DNA of 53,820 nucleotides from Halorubrum sp. Hd13 (lineage in GTDB: Archaea; Halobacteriota; Halobacteria; Halobacteriales; Haloferacaceae), in contig NZ_NHOY01000017.1 in the NCBI RefSeq assembly GCF_002252755.1, positions 9,370-63,189 of the forward strand. Direction: 5' to 3'. Of this stretch, positions 16,624 to 24,108 are shown piece after piece (positions within the stretch are counted from its first letter, which is position 1; each line of letters begins with the position of its first letter). Both the position numbers and the translations under genes were made by a program. The notes below the pieces were generated by a model. That model ran no database searches. It was not told the DNA's origin and worked only from the letters and a program-made list of their open reading frames with translations.

Positions 16624-17715
16624 TCAGAGGTCAATTCCGCTGACTTCGAACCGGGCTCCGCCGCTCGCTGACGCTCCGACTCCGATTTCCCAGCCGTGGG
16701 CCTCCGCGATTTCGGCGACGATCGCCAGCCCGAACCCCGTTCCGTCTCCCGTCGTCGTATGACCCCACTCGAAGACGTCGTTCCTCTCGTCCGCCGGGAC
16801 ACCCGCCCCGTCGTCTTCGACGTAGAAGCCACTCCGGTCCGACCCGTCGAGCGTTCCGACCCGAACAGCCACCGACGACCCGCCGTGGTCGCTGGCGTTC
16901 TCGAAGAGGTTTACGAAAAGCTCGTGGAATCGGTCTCGGTCCGCTCGAAGGGTCGTCGAGGACTCGATCTCGAGCGTCGCCGGCGCCATGTCGCAGTCGA
17001 CCCAGACGGTCTGCGCGACCGCCGCCAGGTCGACTTCGGTCCGCTCGTGAATCAAGTCGCCTTCCCGGGTGAGCTGGAGGAGTTCCGACAGCATCTCTTC
17101 CATGCGATCGGCGGCGTTCTCGATCGCGTCGAAATGCTCCGAACCGCCGGTCTGTCTGGCGAGCTCCGCGTGCCCCTGAATCACTGAGAGGGGATTTCGG
17201 AGGTCGTGTGAGACGATACCGGCGAACCGGTCGAGCCGCTCGACCTTCTCTTCTAATTGCCGGCGGTTCCGGACGCGATCAGACACGTCCCGGAGCATCG
17301 CGACCATCTGCTTCGGTTCGGCGTCCGCCGCGGCATCGCCCCCGTCTGCCGGCTCCAGCGCCGCTCCGGATATCTCCGTCGGGACCTCGTCTCCGTCCTT
17401 CGTCAGGCACGTCAGGTCGTCGGTGAAGCCGGTTCCTTCCGTTTTGACCTGCGAAATAAACTCCTCGCGAACCCGAGCGATGTCGTCTGGGTGGATGGCT
17501 TCGGGGTCCATCGACAGGAGCTCTTCGCGGGAGTATCGCAGCAGCTCGCACGCCCTCGGGTTGACGTCGACGAACGACTCGGTCCCGAAGTCGACGATCA
17601 TGACGGCGTCGTTGTTGTGCTCGAATACCTTTCGGTACCGCTCCTCGACCGACGACCGGCCGCCACCGTTTTCGCTCGCTTCGACGTCTCTACCCCCCGT
17701 CGGTTCGTTACCCAT
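16624..17715 (-). CDS. PAS-domain sensor histidine kinase
   Basis: A 363-residue soluble kinase from the ATG of GNEPTGGRD; a start at 17784 is possible. It has a PAS domain at about 25-150 (FEHNNDAVMIVDFGTESFVDVNPRACELLGY-like fold, IHPDDIARVREEF), then a HisKA helix with FAGIVSHDLRNPLSVIQGH (His near 170). The HATPase has an N-box ELFVNLFENASDHGG, G1 VEDDGAGVPADE and G2 TGDGTGFGLAIV. All catalytic motifs are intact. The PAS resembles the first PAS of the 808-residue HTH_10 protein at 19616 (same HPxD and GSGFT-type loops), so both may sense related signals. It is divergent from the transducer-like gene at 17891. Confidence 0.9.
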   Translation of the reverse strand: MGNEPTGGRDVEASENGGGRSSVEERYRKVFEHNNDAVMIVDFGTESFVDVNPRACELLRYSREELLSMDPEAIHPDDIARVREEFISQVKTEGTGFTDDLTCLTKDGDEVPTEISGAALEPADGGDAAADAEPKQMVAMLRDVSDRVRNRRQLEEKVERLDRFAGIVSHDLRNPLSVIQGHAELARQTGGSEHFDAIENAADRMEEMLSELLQLTREGDLIHERTEVDLAAVAQTVWVDCDMAPATLEIESSTTLRADRDRFHELFVNLFENASDHGGSSVAVRVGTLDGSDRSGFYVEDDGAGVPADERNDVFEWGHTTTGDGTGFGLAIVAEIAEAHGWEIGVGASASGGARFEVSGIDL

Positions 17716-17890
17716 GTATCGGCTGTCCTCGTCTGAAATTCCAGTGTCTGATTCGGTCGATCGGGCCGCACGACGGCATACCACTCCCCGCGGCGGAAAG
17801 CCTGTTTTACGTCACTCCTGATAATGTGCGGACCACGATTAAATAGCCCCCGCGGAAGTGTACGCCAACCGCCTCGGCGGACGCACACTC

Positions 17891-18673
17891 ATGAGTCGAC
17901 AATCACGCGATCACAACGGAAGCGGAGGATCGGACAAGGCGGCGGATCGAGACGGGAAGACCCCGCTCTCGACGCTCACGGCCGAGCACGCGAAGCTCCT
18001 CTCGGAGATCGGGACGGAGTTGAGCGAGTCGAGCGACGCGATCGAGTCGCTGTCTCGCGGCGCCGCGGAGGCGAACGCGTCCAGTTCTGACACGGCTTCG
18101 TTGGCGGAGACGGCACGTGGATCGGCTCGGGAGGCGAACGCCGATGTCGACGAAGCGAAGGTCGCGGCCGCCGCGGCCGAAGAGAAGTTGGAGACCCTCC
18201 GCGAGACGGTCACCGAGATCGACGACATCGTCGGGATGTTGAACGAGATCGCCGACCAGACGAACATGCTCGCGTTGAACGCCTCGATCGAGGCCGCTCG
18301 CGTGGGTGAGGCGGGCTCCGGCTTCGCTGTCGTGGCGGACGAGGTCAAGGACTTGGCCGAACAGGCACAGGAGCGCGCGACGGAGATCGAGGCGACCGTT
18401 GAGGAGGTGCGATCGACCGCAGACGAGACGATAGATCAGATCGAAACGGTCGACACGCGTACCGACACCGCGGCGGCGTCGATCACGGACGCGGTTGACG
18501 ACCTCGACGGGATCGCCGACAGCGCGGTTCGGACGTCGGAGAACGTCGACCAAGTGACCGAGACGACGCAGGCGTACGCGGACAACCTCGACGACATCGC
18601 TCGATACGTGATCGACGCGATCAGTCAGGCGAACGAGCTGAACGATCGAACGGATGAGGCGACGGGTCGATAA
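17891..18673 (+). CDS. Soluble methyl-accepting transducer-like protein (MCP signalling domain only)
   Basis: A 260-residue coiled-coil protein from the ATG of SRQSRDHNG. It has the conserved MCP hairpin tip [43 protein letters not shown] flanked by long Ala/Glu-rich helices. There is no membrane span, HAMP, PAS or other sensor domain, and the helices are shorter than in a chemotaxis transducer. The tip contains the residues that contact CheA and CheW, so it may act as a soluble scaffold or an adaptor to the chemosensory complex. It lies divergently from the PAS kinase, with 175 bases between starts, which suggests a shared control region and possibly shared function. The coding sequence is clear; the role is not. 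Confidence 0.85.
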   Translation: MSRQSRDHNGSGGSDKAADRDGKTPLSTLTAEHAKLLSEIGTELSESSDAIESLSRGAAEANASSSDTASLAETARGSAREANADVDEAKVAAAAAEEKLETLRETVTEIDDIVGMLNEIADQTNMLALNASIEAARVGEAGSGFAVVADEVKDLAEQAQERATEIEATVEEVRSTADETIDQIETVDTRTDTAAASITDAVDDLDGIADSAVRTSENVDQVTETTQAYADNLDDIARYVIDAISQANELNDRTDEATGR

Positions 18674-18708
18674 ATTCGTCCGGCGACGAGTAACCGGCTA
18701 CGCTCGCC

Positions 18709-18915
18709 TCACAGTTCCATCTCGGTCGCCGAGTCGACCTCGAACCGTGTGACCTCCGGCTCGCCGGCGAGCAGGTCTGGCAGCGCCGCCTCGAACTCTC
18801 GGAAGTGGTCCGTCTCCTCGGACCGCGTCTCCGAGAAGGTGGAGGGCCTAGCGGATCGGACGACCCGCCTCCGCGAGTCGCTCGCGACGTTCCGGACCCG
18901 TGACCGGGGCGACAT
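18709..18915 (-). CDS. Short uncharacterised frame (doubtful)
   Basis: A possible 68-residue product ending TDHFREFEAALPDLLAGEPEVTRFEVDSATEMEL. The last 40 residues have the acidic bias of haloarchaeal proteins, but the first 25 do not. It faces the transducer gene and may be the tail of a lost gene. A plus-strand frame over the same bases is equally short. Confidence 0.25.
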   Translation of the reverse strand: MSPRSRVRNVASDSRRRVVRSARPSTFSETRSEETDHFREFEAALPDLLAGEPEVTRFEVDSATEMEL

Positions 18916-19017
18916 ACCGTCGGCCGAGGGGCAACGCAGTGACGCGCCGTCGGCGGCCGACGACTGACGCCGCGCTGGTTGGCGCGGTATGTCTCGGTCT
19001 CCGGCCCTCTCCTCGCC

Positions 19018-19042
19018 GGTAACTGGGTCGTAACGAGGTAAC
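19018..19042 (+). promoter_or_regulatory. GGTAAC direct repeats before dsrE
   Basis: GGTAACTG occurs at 19018-19025 and 19037-19044, with an extra GTAAC between them at 19030-19034. This places three half-sites in 25 bases, followed by a TTTATATT TATA box at 19060-19067. The half-site matches that of the inverted repeats at 26.26, 33.05, 42.5 and 45.9 kb. Confidence 0.4.
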
Positions 19043-19087
19043 TGAGTCCCCCGATAGGGTTTATATTGAACGCACCTGCGGGCCCGT

Positions 19088-19453
19088 ATGGGAAAGTACG
19101 CGGTGTTGCTCAGCGCCGGTCCCGACAGGACCGGGAGCGCGCTTAACGGGGTGGAGTACGCGCTCCGGCTCGCCGACGACGGCCACGACGTGCGGGTGTA
19201 CCTCGACGGCCGGGCGACCCGATGGCCCGGCGAACTGGCGACGCGAGCCGACCACCCGCTTCGCGACAACCTCGACCGGGCAGTGGCCGGCGATGTCGAG
19301 ATCGCCGCCTGCGCGTTCTGCGCGGCCGCGTTCAATGCGACGTCGGGCTGTCGAACGGAGGGCATTCCTCTTCTCGGAACGGCCGGAGAAGAACACGGAC
19401 CGGACGTCGCGGCCCTCGTCGACGACGGATACGAACTGCTCACGATGTCGTGA
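19088..19453 (+). CDS. DsrE/DsrF-like sulfur-relay family protein
   Basis: A 121-residue single-domain DsrE protein. The N-terminal strand and loop (MGKYAVLLSAGPDRTGSALNGVEYALRLADDGHDVRVYLDG) is typical. The centre has Cys75, Cys78 and Cys88 in AACAFCAAAFNATSGC, near the position of the sulfur-carrying Cys in DsrE-type proteins. The C-terminal segment GPDVAALVDDGYELLTM closes the Rossmann-like fold. It may carry persulfide sulfur or act in thiol signalling. The TATA box lies 21-28 bases before the ATG, which suggests a leaderless transcript. The GGTAAC half-sites upstream link it to the thiol genes elsewhere in the window. Confidence 0.85.
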   Translation: MGKYAVLLSAGPDRTGSALNGVEYALRLADDGHDVRVYLDGRATRWPGELATRADHPLRDNLDRAVAGDVEIAACAFCAAAFNATSGCRTEGIPLLGTAGEEHGPDVAALVDDGYELLTMS

Positions 19454-19615
19454 GTCCGGACCGACGCCGTCGCGGACGAGAGGCACGTTCCCCGTCTCGT
19501 CGGAGCCGCGACCCTCTCGCGTGGCTGGTTTCTTAACCGAGCGCACCGAACGAACCGGACGAGAGAACGCTCGAATGATCCACTCACGCCTCGTGTCCCG
19601 CCGCGCTCCGACGCC

Positions 19616-22042
19616 ATGACGGGGACCTCCGAATCCGGGACCGCGTCGGGCGACGAAGCCACCGTCTTCGAGCGCCTGTTCGAGCACACCCCAGACGCGG
19701 TCCTCGTCATCGACGCCGAGGCGAACCGCATCCTCCGCTGTAACGACCGGGCCTGCGAACTGCTCGGATACGATCGGGAGCGTCTCCTCGCACTCGGACC
19801 GCCGGACATCCATCCGCACGACTACGAGGTGTTCGAGGAGTTCGTCGAACGCGTCCGTGACAGCGGAAGCGGGTTCACCGCGGAGCTGTCGTGTCACACG
19901 CGGGACGGCGAAGTCGTCCCCGTCGACGTCACCGCGACGACCGTCCGGTTCGATGGAGACGACCGGATACTCGCGATCGTGCGGGACGCATCGGCGCGTA
20001 CGAAGCGCGAGCGGGAGCTGCGCCGTCGATCGGCGGCGATGGCCGCGGCCGACGACGGGATCGCCGTGCTCGACGGCGAGGGTGCGGTCGTCCACGCGAA
20101 CGAGGCGTACGCCTCGCTGTTCGGGTACGACGACCCGGAGGCTATCGCCGGTGCGACGTGGGGCGCACTGTACGCGAATCCGGACCGATTCGAACTCGAC
20201 TGCCGACCCTCGGTCGCCGAGTCGGGCGAGTGGCGGGGGGAGTTAACCGTCCCGCGGGAAGACGGCGACGACGTGCCCGTCCGAGCGTCGGTGACGGGAC
20301 TGGAGGACGGCGAGTTCGTCTGCGTCGCTCGCGACGTGAGTGAGGAGCGTCGGCGAGAACGCCGGCTCACGGGGTTGACCGAGGCGAGCCGCGACCTCCT
20401 CGCCGCGACCGACCGCGACGACGTGAGCCGGATCGCGATCCGGACCGTCGTCGATATCCTCGGCCACGAAATCGCCTGCGTCAGACTGTACGACGCCGAC
20501 GCCAACGAGTTGGTTCGGACGGTCACGTCGGACGCGGCCGCGGAGCTCGTCGAGTCGGCGCTCGCGTACGACCTCAAGTCGTCGAACGCCGGCGCGGCGT
20601 ACCGGAGCGGGGAGACCGTCCGGAACGAGTCGCCGACCGACGAGGCGTACACGGACGACCCGTGTCGGGCCGAAGTCCACGTGCCGCTCGGCGAGTTCGG
20701 CGTCCTCAGCGCCTTCGACCGCGAGGCACCGATGGGGGCGGTCGACGTTCGGCTGATCGAGCTGTTCGCCGGCGTCGTTCGCTCGGCGTTCACCCGTGCG
20801 GAGCGCGAGGAACGACTCCGGACCCGGCGGAGCGAACTGGAGCGCCGCCGCGAGGAGTTGGCGGCGGCTGACCGATTCAACACCCTCGTCACCGAGGTCA
20901 TTCGCTCGGTCCTGCGAGCGACCAGCGGTGCGGCTGTCAGGCAGTCGGTCTGTGACGAACTCGCCGGCTCGTCGCTGTACGAGGCGGCGTGGATCGCGAC
21001 CGTGGAGACGAGAGACGACGCCGACGCCGTGACGATCGACTCCAGTGCGGTCGCGACGGGCTCGTTCAGCGAGACCGACGAGGAGTCGTTCCTCACGTCG
21101 CCGTTCGCGCGCCGACTGGTCCGGAAGGCACACGACGCTGACACCGCGGTCGTCGAGCGCCGACGCTTCGAGTCCGAGAGCCGTGACGAAGCCGAGTCGG
21201 TCGCGGACGACGAGTCCATCGCCGCGGCGGTCCCCGTCGCCTGCGGCCGCCAACGCTTCGGCGTGCTCGCCGTGGCCGGGGCCGAAGAGAGCGGGTTCGC
21301 CGAGGCGACGCAGAGCGGCCTCGAACTGCTCGGTGAGACGCTCGGGTTCGCGATCATCGCCGACCGGCGCCGGAACACGCTGATCGAGAGCGACTCCGTC
21401 GAACTGGAGTTCTCCTTCGAAAGCCCGCTCGGGGATCTCTCAGCGGCGTTCGACTGCCGGTGTGATCACCTCGGTAGCGTCACCGACGCGGGCGACGCCC
21501 ACGCCTACGAGACGCGGATCACCCACGGCGACTTCGCCGAGATCCGCGCGTTTCTCGACGACTACCCCGCGGTCCGAGAGTGTCGCCTCGTCGAGCGTCG
21601 CGGCGCGACGTGCGTCGTCGAGATCACGGTGGCGGGCGCCCCACCGGGGCTGCTTGCCGAGGCCGGGTTCAGTCTGGTGTCGTTACACGCGAGCGACGGC
21701 GACACGAGACTGATGGCCGAGGTCCCGAGCGACGAGGACGTTACGCGCGTACTCGACACGCTCTCGGAGCACTGGGACGGCGTCGAACTGGTCGCCAAGC
21801 GCCAGACCCCGACCCGCAGGGCGGACCTCCCGGTCCCGATAGACGGCGCGGCGGGCCTCACCGACAGGCAGCGGTCGGTACTGGAGACGGCCTACGAGGA
21901 GGGATACTACGACTGGCCCCGTAGGCACACGGCCGAAGAGGTTGCCGAGAGCCTCGGTATCGCCTCGGCGACGCTGCACCAGCACCTGCGCGCGGCGGAG
22001 CACACCCTCGTCTCGTCGTTCGTCGACGACGAGCGAGAGTGA
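19616..22042 (+). CDS. PAS-PAS-GAF-BAT-HTH_10 regulator
   Basis: An 808-residue bacterio-opsin-activator type one-component regulator. It has PAS 1 at about 15-130 (LFEHTPDAVLVIDAEANRILRCNDRACELLGYDRERL, then HPHDYEVFEEF), PAS 2 at about 135-240, and a GAF domain at about 245-405 (EASRDLLAATDRDDVSRIAIRTVVDIL). A second GAF-like segment (about 420-585), a BAT domain (about 590-735, beginning ELEFSFESPLGDLS) and a C-terminal HTH_10 (LTDRQRSVLETAYEEGYYDWPRRHTAEEVAESLGIASATLHQHLRAAEHTLV) follow. It is intact, unlike the related gene at 235-2949. PAS 1 resembles that of the kinase at 16624. Long reverse-strand frames overlap it but lack domain features. Confidence 0.92.
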   Translation: MTGTSESGTASGDEATVFERLFEHTPDAVLVIDAEANRILRCNDRACELLGYDRERLLALGPPDIHPHDYEVFEEFVERVRDSGSGFTAELSCHTRDGEVVPVDVTATTVRFDGDDRILAIVRDASARTKRERELRRRSAAMAAADDGIAVLDGEGAVVHANEAYASLFGYDDPEAIAGATWGALYANPDRFELDCRPSVAESGEWRGELTVPREDGDDVPVRASVTGLEDGEFVCVARDVSEERRRERRLTGLTEASRDLLAATDRDDVSRIAIRTVVDILGHEIACVRLYDADANELVRTVTSDAAAELVESALAYDLKSSNAGAAYRSGETVRNESPTDEAYTDDPCRAEVHVPLGEFGVLSAFDREAPMGAVDVRLIELFAGVVRSAFTRAEREERLRTRRSELERRREELAAADRFNTLVTEVIRSVLRATSGAAVRQSVCDELAGSSLYEAAWIATVETRDDADAVTIDSSAVATGSFSETDEESFLTSPFARRLVRKAHDADTAVVERRRFESESRDEAESVADDESIAAAVPVACGRQRFGVLAVAGAEESGFAEATQSGLELLGETLGFAIIADRRRNTLIESDSVELEFSFESPLGDLSAAFDCRCDHLGSVTDAGDAHAYETRITHGDFAEIRAFLDDYPAVRECRLVERRGATCVVEITVAGAPPGLLAEAGFSLVSLHASDGDTRLMAEVPSDEDVTRVLDTLSEHWDGVELVAKRQTPTRRADLPVPIDGAAGLTDRQRSVLETAYEEGYYDWPRRHTAEEVAESLGIASATLHQHLRAAEHTLVSSFVDDERE

Positions 22043-22063
22043 CGGAGTGACCCGGGACCCTAT

Positions 22064-22091
22064 GTGTCTCGGTACCCCTCCACCGAGACAC
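22064..22091 (+). promoter_or_regulatory. Perfect 10-bp inverted repeat before the HxlR gene
   Basis: GTGTCTCGGT and ACCGAGACAC are separated by 8 bases, between the HTH_10 stop and the HxlR start. It may be an operator for the HxlR protein or a transcript-end hairpin. Two GTGACC half-sites follow before the ATG. Confidence 0.45.
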
Positions 22092-22133
22092 GTAGCGTGG
22101 GTGACCATACTACTGGGGAGTGACCCCAGAACC

Positions 22134-22565
22134 ATGAGCACCGAACCGATCCCGATATCCCGTCTCGACGGCTCACACGAGCGCACGCAGCGCCTCCTCA
22201 TCGAGGTCGCCGACGTCTTGGGTCACAAGTGGCATCCGGTCATCCTCACCCAACTGCTGAACGGGGAGCCGCACACGTTCAGCGAGCTCGGGGCGGCGAT
22301 CGACGACGTGTCGAACAAGATGCTCTCGGACAGCCTCTCGACGCTCGAATCAGAGGGGCTCGTCGACCGAGAGGTCGTCAGCGAAAAGCCGGTCCGGGTC
22401 CGGTACACCCTGACCCGCCGCGGGCGGGAACTAGAGTCGGTCCTCGATCCGATGCTCAGGTGGGGTCGCGAGCATCTCGCCGGCGATGTAGTCGACCGTC
22501 CGCGGGAGCCGGCCGGCCCGCGTCTCCCGGGTCGCCCCGGCGGGGAGGAGGTCGCCGATGAGTAG
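22134..22565 (+). CDS. HxlR family winged-helix regulator
   Basis: A 143-residue protein from the ATG of STEPIPISRL; the longer frame overlaps the upstream gene. The HxlR wing-helix core is clear: LGHKWHPVILTQLLNGEPHTFSELGAAIDDVSNKMLSDSLSTLESEGLVDREVVSEKPVRVRYTLTRRGRELESVLDPMLRWGREHL. The N-terminus has no cysteine, unlike the second HxlR protein at 46014, so it is unlikely to use the N-terminal thiol switch known from that family. The last 30 residues are Pro/Gly/Arg-rich. Its gene overlaps the next HTH gene by eight bases, so both are probably co-transcribed. Confidence 0.88.
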   Translation: MSTEPIPISRLDGSHERTQRLLIEVADVLGHKWHPVILTQLLNGEPHTFSELGAAIDDVSNKMLSDSLSTLESEGLVDREVVSEKPVRVRYTLTRRGRELESVLDPMLRWGREHLAGDVVDRPREPAGPRLPGRPGGEEVADE

Positions 22566-22974
22566 TCGCTCCGACCGCGGCGGCAGCGCGACCGCAGACG
22601 CTCTCGCGACGCGCGGGACCGGTGGCCGGTCGGACCGGGACGACGGGCTCGCAGTGGAGGAGCCCTCCCGCGAGGAGGTGCTCCGCACCGTGTTCGGGCT
22701 CGGCGGCCACGACGTCCGGACGTACGACGCGGTCGCCGAGTCGCCGGGATCCACCACCCGGGAGCTCGCAGACGACCTCGACCGCGACCGTAGCAACGTG
22801 AACCGGTCGCTGAACCGGCTCCGAGAGGCGGGACTGGTGACGCGGAACCGTCGCCTACTCGACGCGGGCGGGCACGTCTACCAGTACTCCGCCGTCGGAT
22901 CGAGCGACGACGTCGTCGCGCGGGCGGTCGACCGCTGGCGGTCGGCCGCGCTCAACGCGGTTGTGTCAGAGTAG
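22558..22974 (+). CDS. MarR/TrmB-like winged-helix protein
   Basis: A 138-residue protein. After a disordered N-terminus of about 35 residues comes one winged-helix domain: EEVLRTVFGLGGHDVRTYDAVAESPGSTTRELADDLDRDRSNVNRSLNRLREAGLVTRNRRLLDAGGHVYQYSAV. It ends with a short helix (VVARAVDRWRSAALNAVV). This resembles the DNA-binding domain of TrmB-type or stand-alone haloarchaeal HTH proteins. No ligand domain or cysteine is present. It overlaps the HxlR gene and converges on panE-like 22992, with 17 bases between the stops. Confidence 0.75.
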   Translation: MSSRSDRGGSATADALATRGTGGRSDRDDGLAVEEPSREEVLRTVFGLGGHDVRTYDAVAESPGSTTRELADDLDRDRSNVNRSLNRLREAGLVTRNRRLLDAGGHVYQYSAVGSSDDVVARAVDRWRSAALNAVVSE

Positions 22975-22991
22975 CGCAGTTTTCACAGCAG

Positions 22992-23933
22992 TCAGGAGTC
23001 GTCGGATTTTCTCGACCGGTTTCGCTGCGCCCACGGTTGCAGAACCGCGTAGACGGCCTCGTTCATCGGGACGGCGACGCCGTGCTCTCGACCCCGCCGG
23101 ACGACCGCGCCGTGGAGGGCTTCGAGCTCCATCGGCTTGTCGTGCGTCATGTCGTAGTGGAGCGACGAGTACGAGTCCGCGCCGAGGCCCTCGGGGAACT
23201 CCATCCACCGGTCGACGGTCCCTTCCGGGAGCTCGATCCCGGCGGCCCGGCCGACCCGACACGCCTCCTGAACGATCCGTCGGTACATCTCCCGGGATTC
23301 CTTGTGGCTCCGTATCTCGCCGAGCGGGAGGCGCACCGCCGCGGTCATCCCGGCCTGGGCGCAGATGAACGCGGCCTTCTCCCAGAGATCGATCCGTATG
23401 GCGTCGGACAGCTCGGCCTCCATTCCGTCGGCGCGGTCGCACCGCTCCAAGAACCGCTCGGCCCGGTCGCTGTGCGCGCCGTCCAGTTCGCCGAAGGTGA
23501 AGCTAGTCGGACCGCCGGTGTGTTCGACGACGCCCGGCTCCGCGATCGTCGAGAAGATGTAGGCGACACCGCCCATGACGTGCTCCCGGCCGATCTCGGC
23601 GGCGAGCGTCTCCTCGTTGTCGAGGCCGTTCTGCAGCGAGACGACGGCGGTGTCGTCACCGAGAAGTGGCCCAAGCTCACGGGCCGCCGCCTCGGTGTCG
23701 AATGATTTGACCGTGAACAGCACGACGTCGCAGCGGCCGACGTCGGCCGGGTCGTCGGTCGCGGGCAGATTCGCCGAGAAGTCCCCGTCGACGCTTTCGA
23801 CGCGAAGGCCGTTGCGGCGGAGCGCGTCGAGATGGTCGCCTCGCGCGATGAGGTGGACGTCGGCGCCGGCCCGAGCGAGACGACCGCCGAAGTACGCGCC
23901 GACGCCGCCCGCCCCGTACACCGCGACCTTCAC
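22992..23933 (-). CDS. panE: 2-dehydropantoate 2-reductase (ketopantoate reductase)
   Basis: A 313-residue NADPH-dependent reductase. The N-terminal Rossmann motif is MKVAVYGAGGVGAYFGGRLARAG, with the following LIARGDHLDALRRNGL loop that reads the NADP phosphate. The catalytic-domain features LQNGLDNEETLA, ELSDAIRIDLWEKAAFICA (the conserved Lys) and SSLHYDMTHDKPMELEALHGAVVRRGREHGVAVPMNEAVYAVL are complete. It would reduce ketopantoate to pantoate in coenzyme A synthesis. Related proteins act on other 2-oxo acids, so the exact substrate is inferred. It stands alone, between converging regulators and the glucoamylase gene. Confidence 0.88.
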   Translation of the reverse strand: MKVAVYGAGGVGAYFGGRLARAGADVHLIARGDHLDALRRNGLRVESVDGDFSANLPATDDPADVGRCDVVLFTVKSFDTEAAARELGPLLGDDTAVVSLQNGLDNEETLAAEIGREHVMGGVAYIFSTIAEPGVVEHTGGPTSFTFGELDGAHSDRAERFLERCDRADGMEAELSDAIRIDLWEKAAFICAQAGMTAAVRLPLGEIRSHKESREMYRRIVQEACRVGRAAGIELPEGTVDRWMEFPEGLGADSYSSLHYDMTHDKPMELEALHGAVVRRGREHGVAVPMNEAVYAVLQPWAQRNRSRKSDDS

Positions 23934-24108
23934 CGGCCCTCACTCTCCGTCGGAATCGGACTGGAGTCTGACATCGTTCGGTACGGTTCGGACCGGTCGT
24001 GTTAACCCTTGTCTACTCCCGCCGGTCGCGCAGTTTCCAGGTGGTTCGCCGATCGACACGACTTCTTCGTCGCGGCGGGCGTCGTCGGAGAGCCTTCCCG
24101 CACGCCGG

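Noticed and set aside
19894-21378. 494-residue reverse frame inside the 808-residue regulator
   Set aside because: It is Ser/Arg-rich low-complexity translation, with no motif, opposite a clear PAS-GAF-HTH_10 gene.
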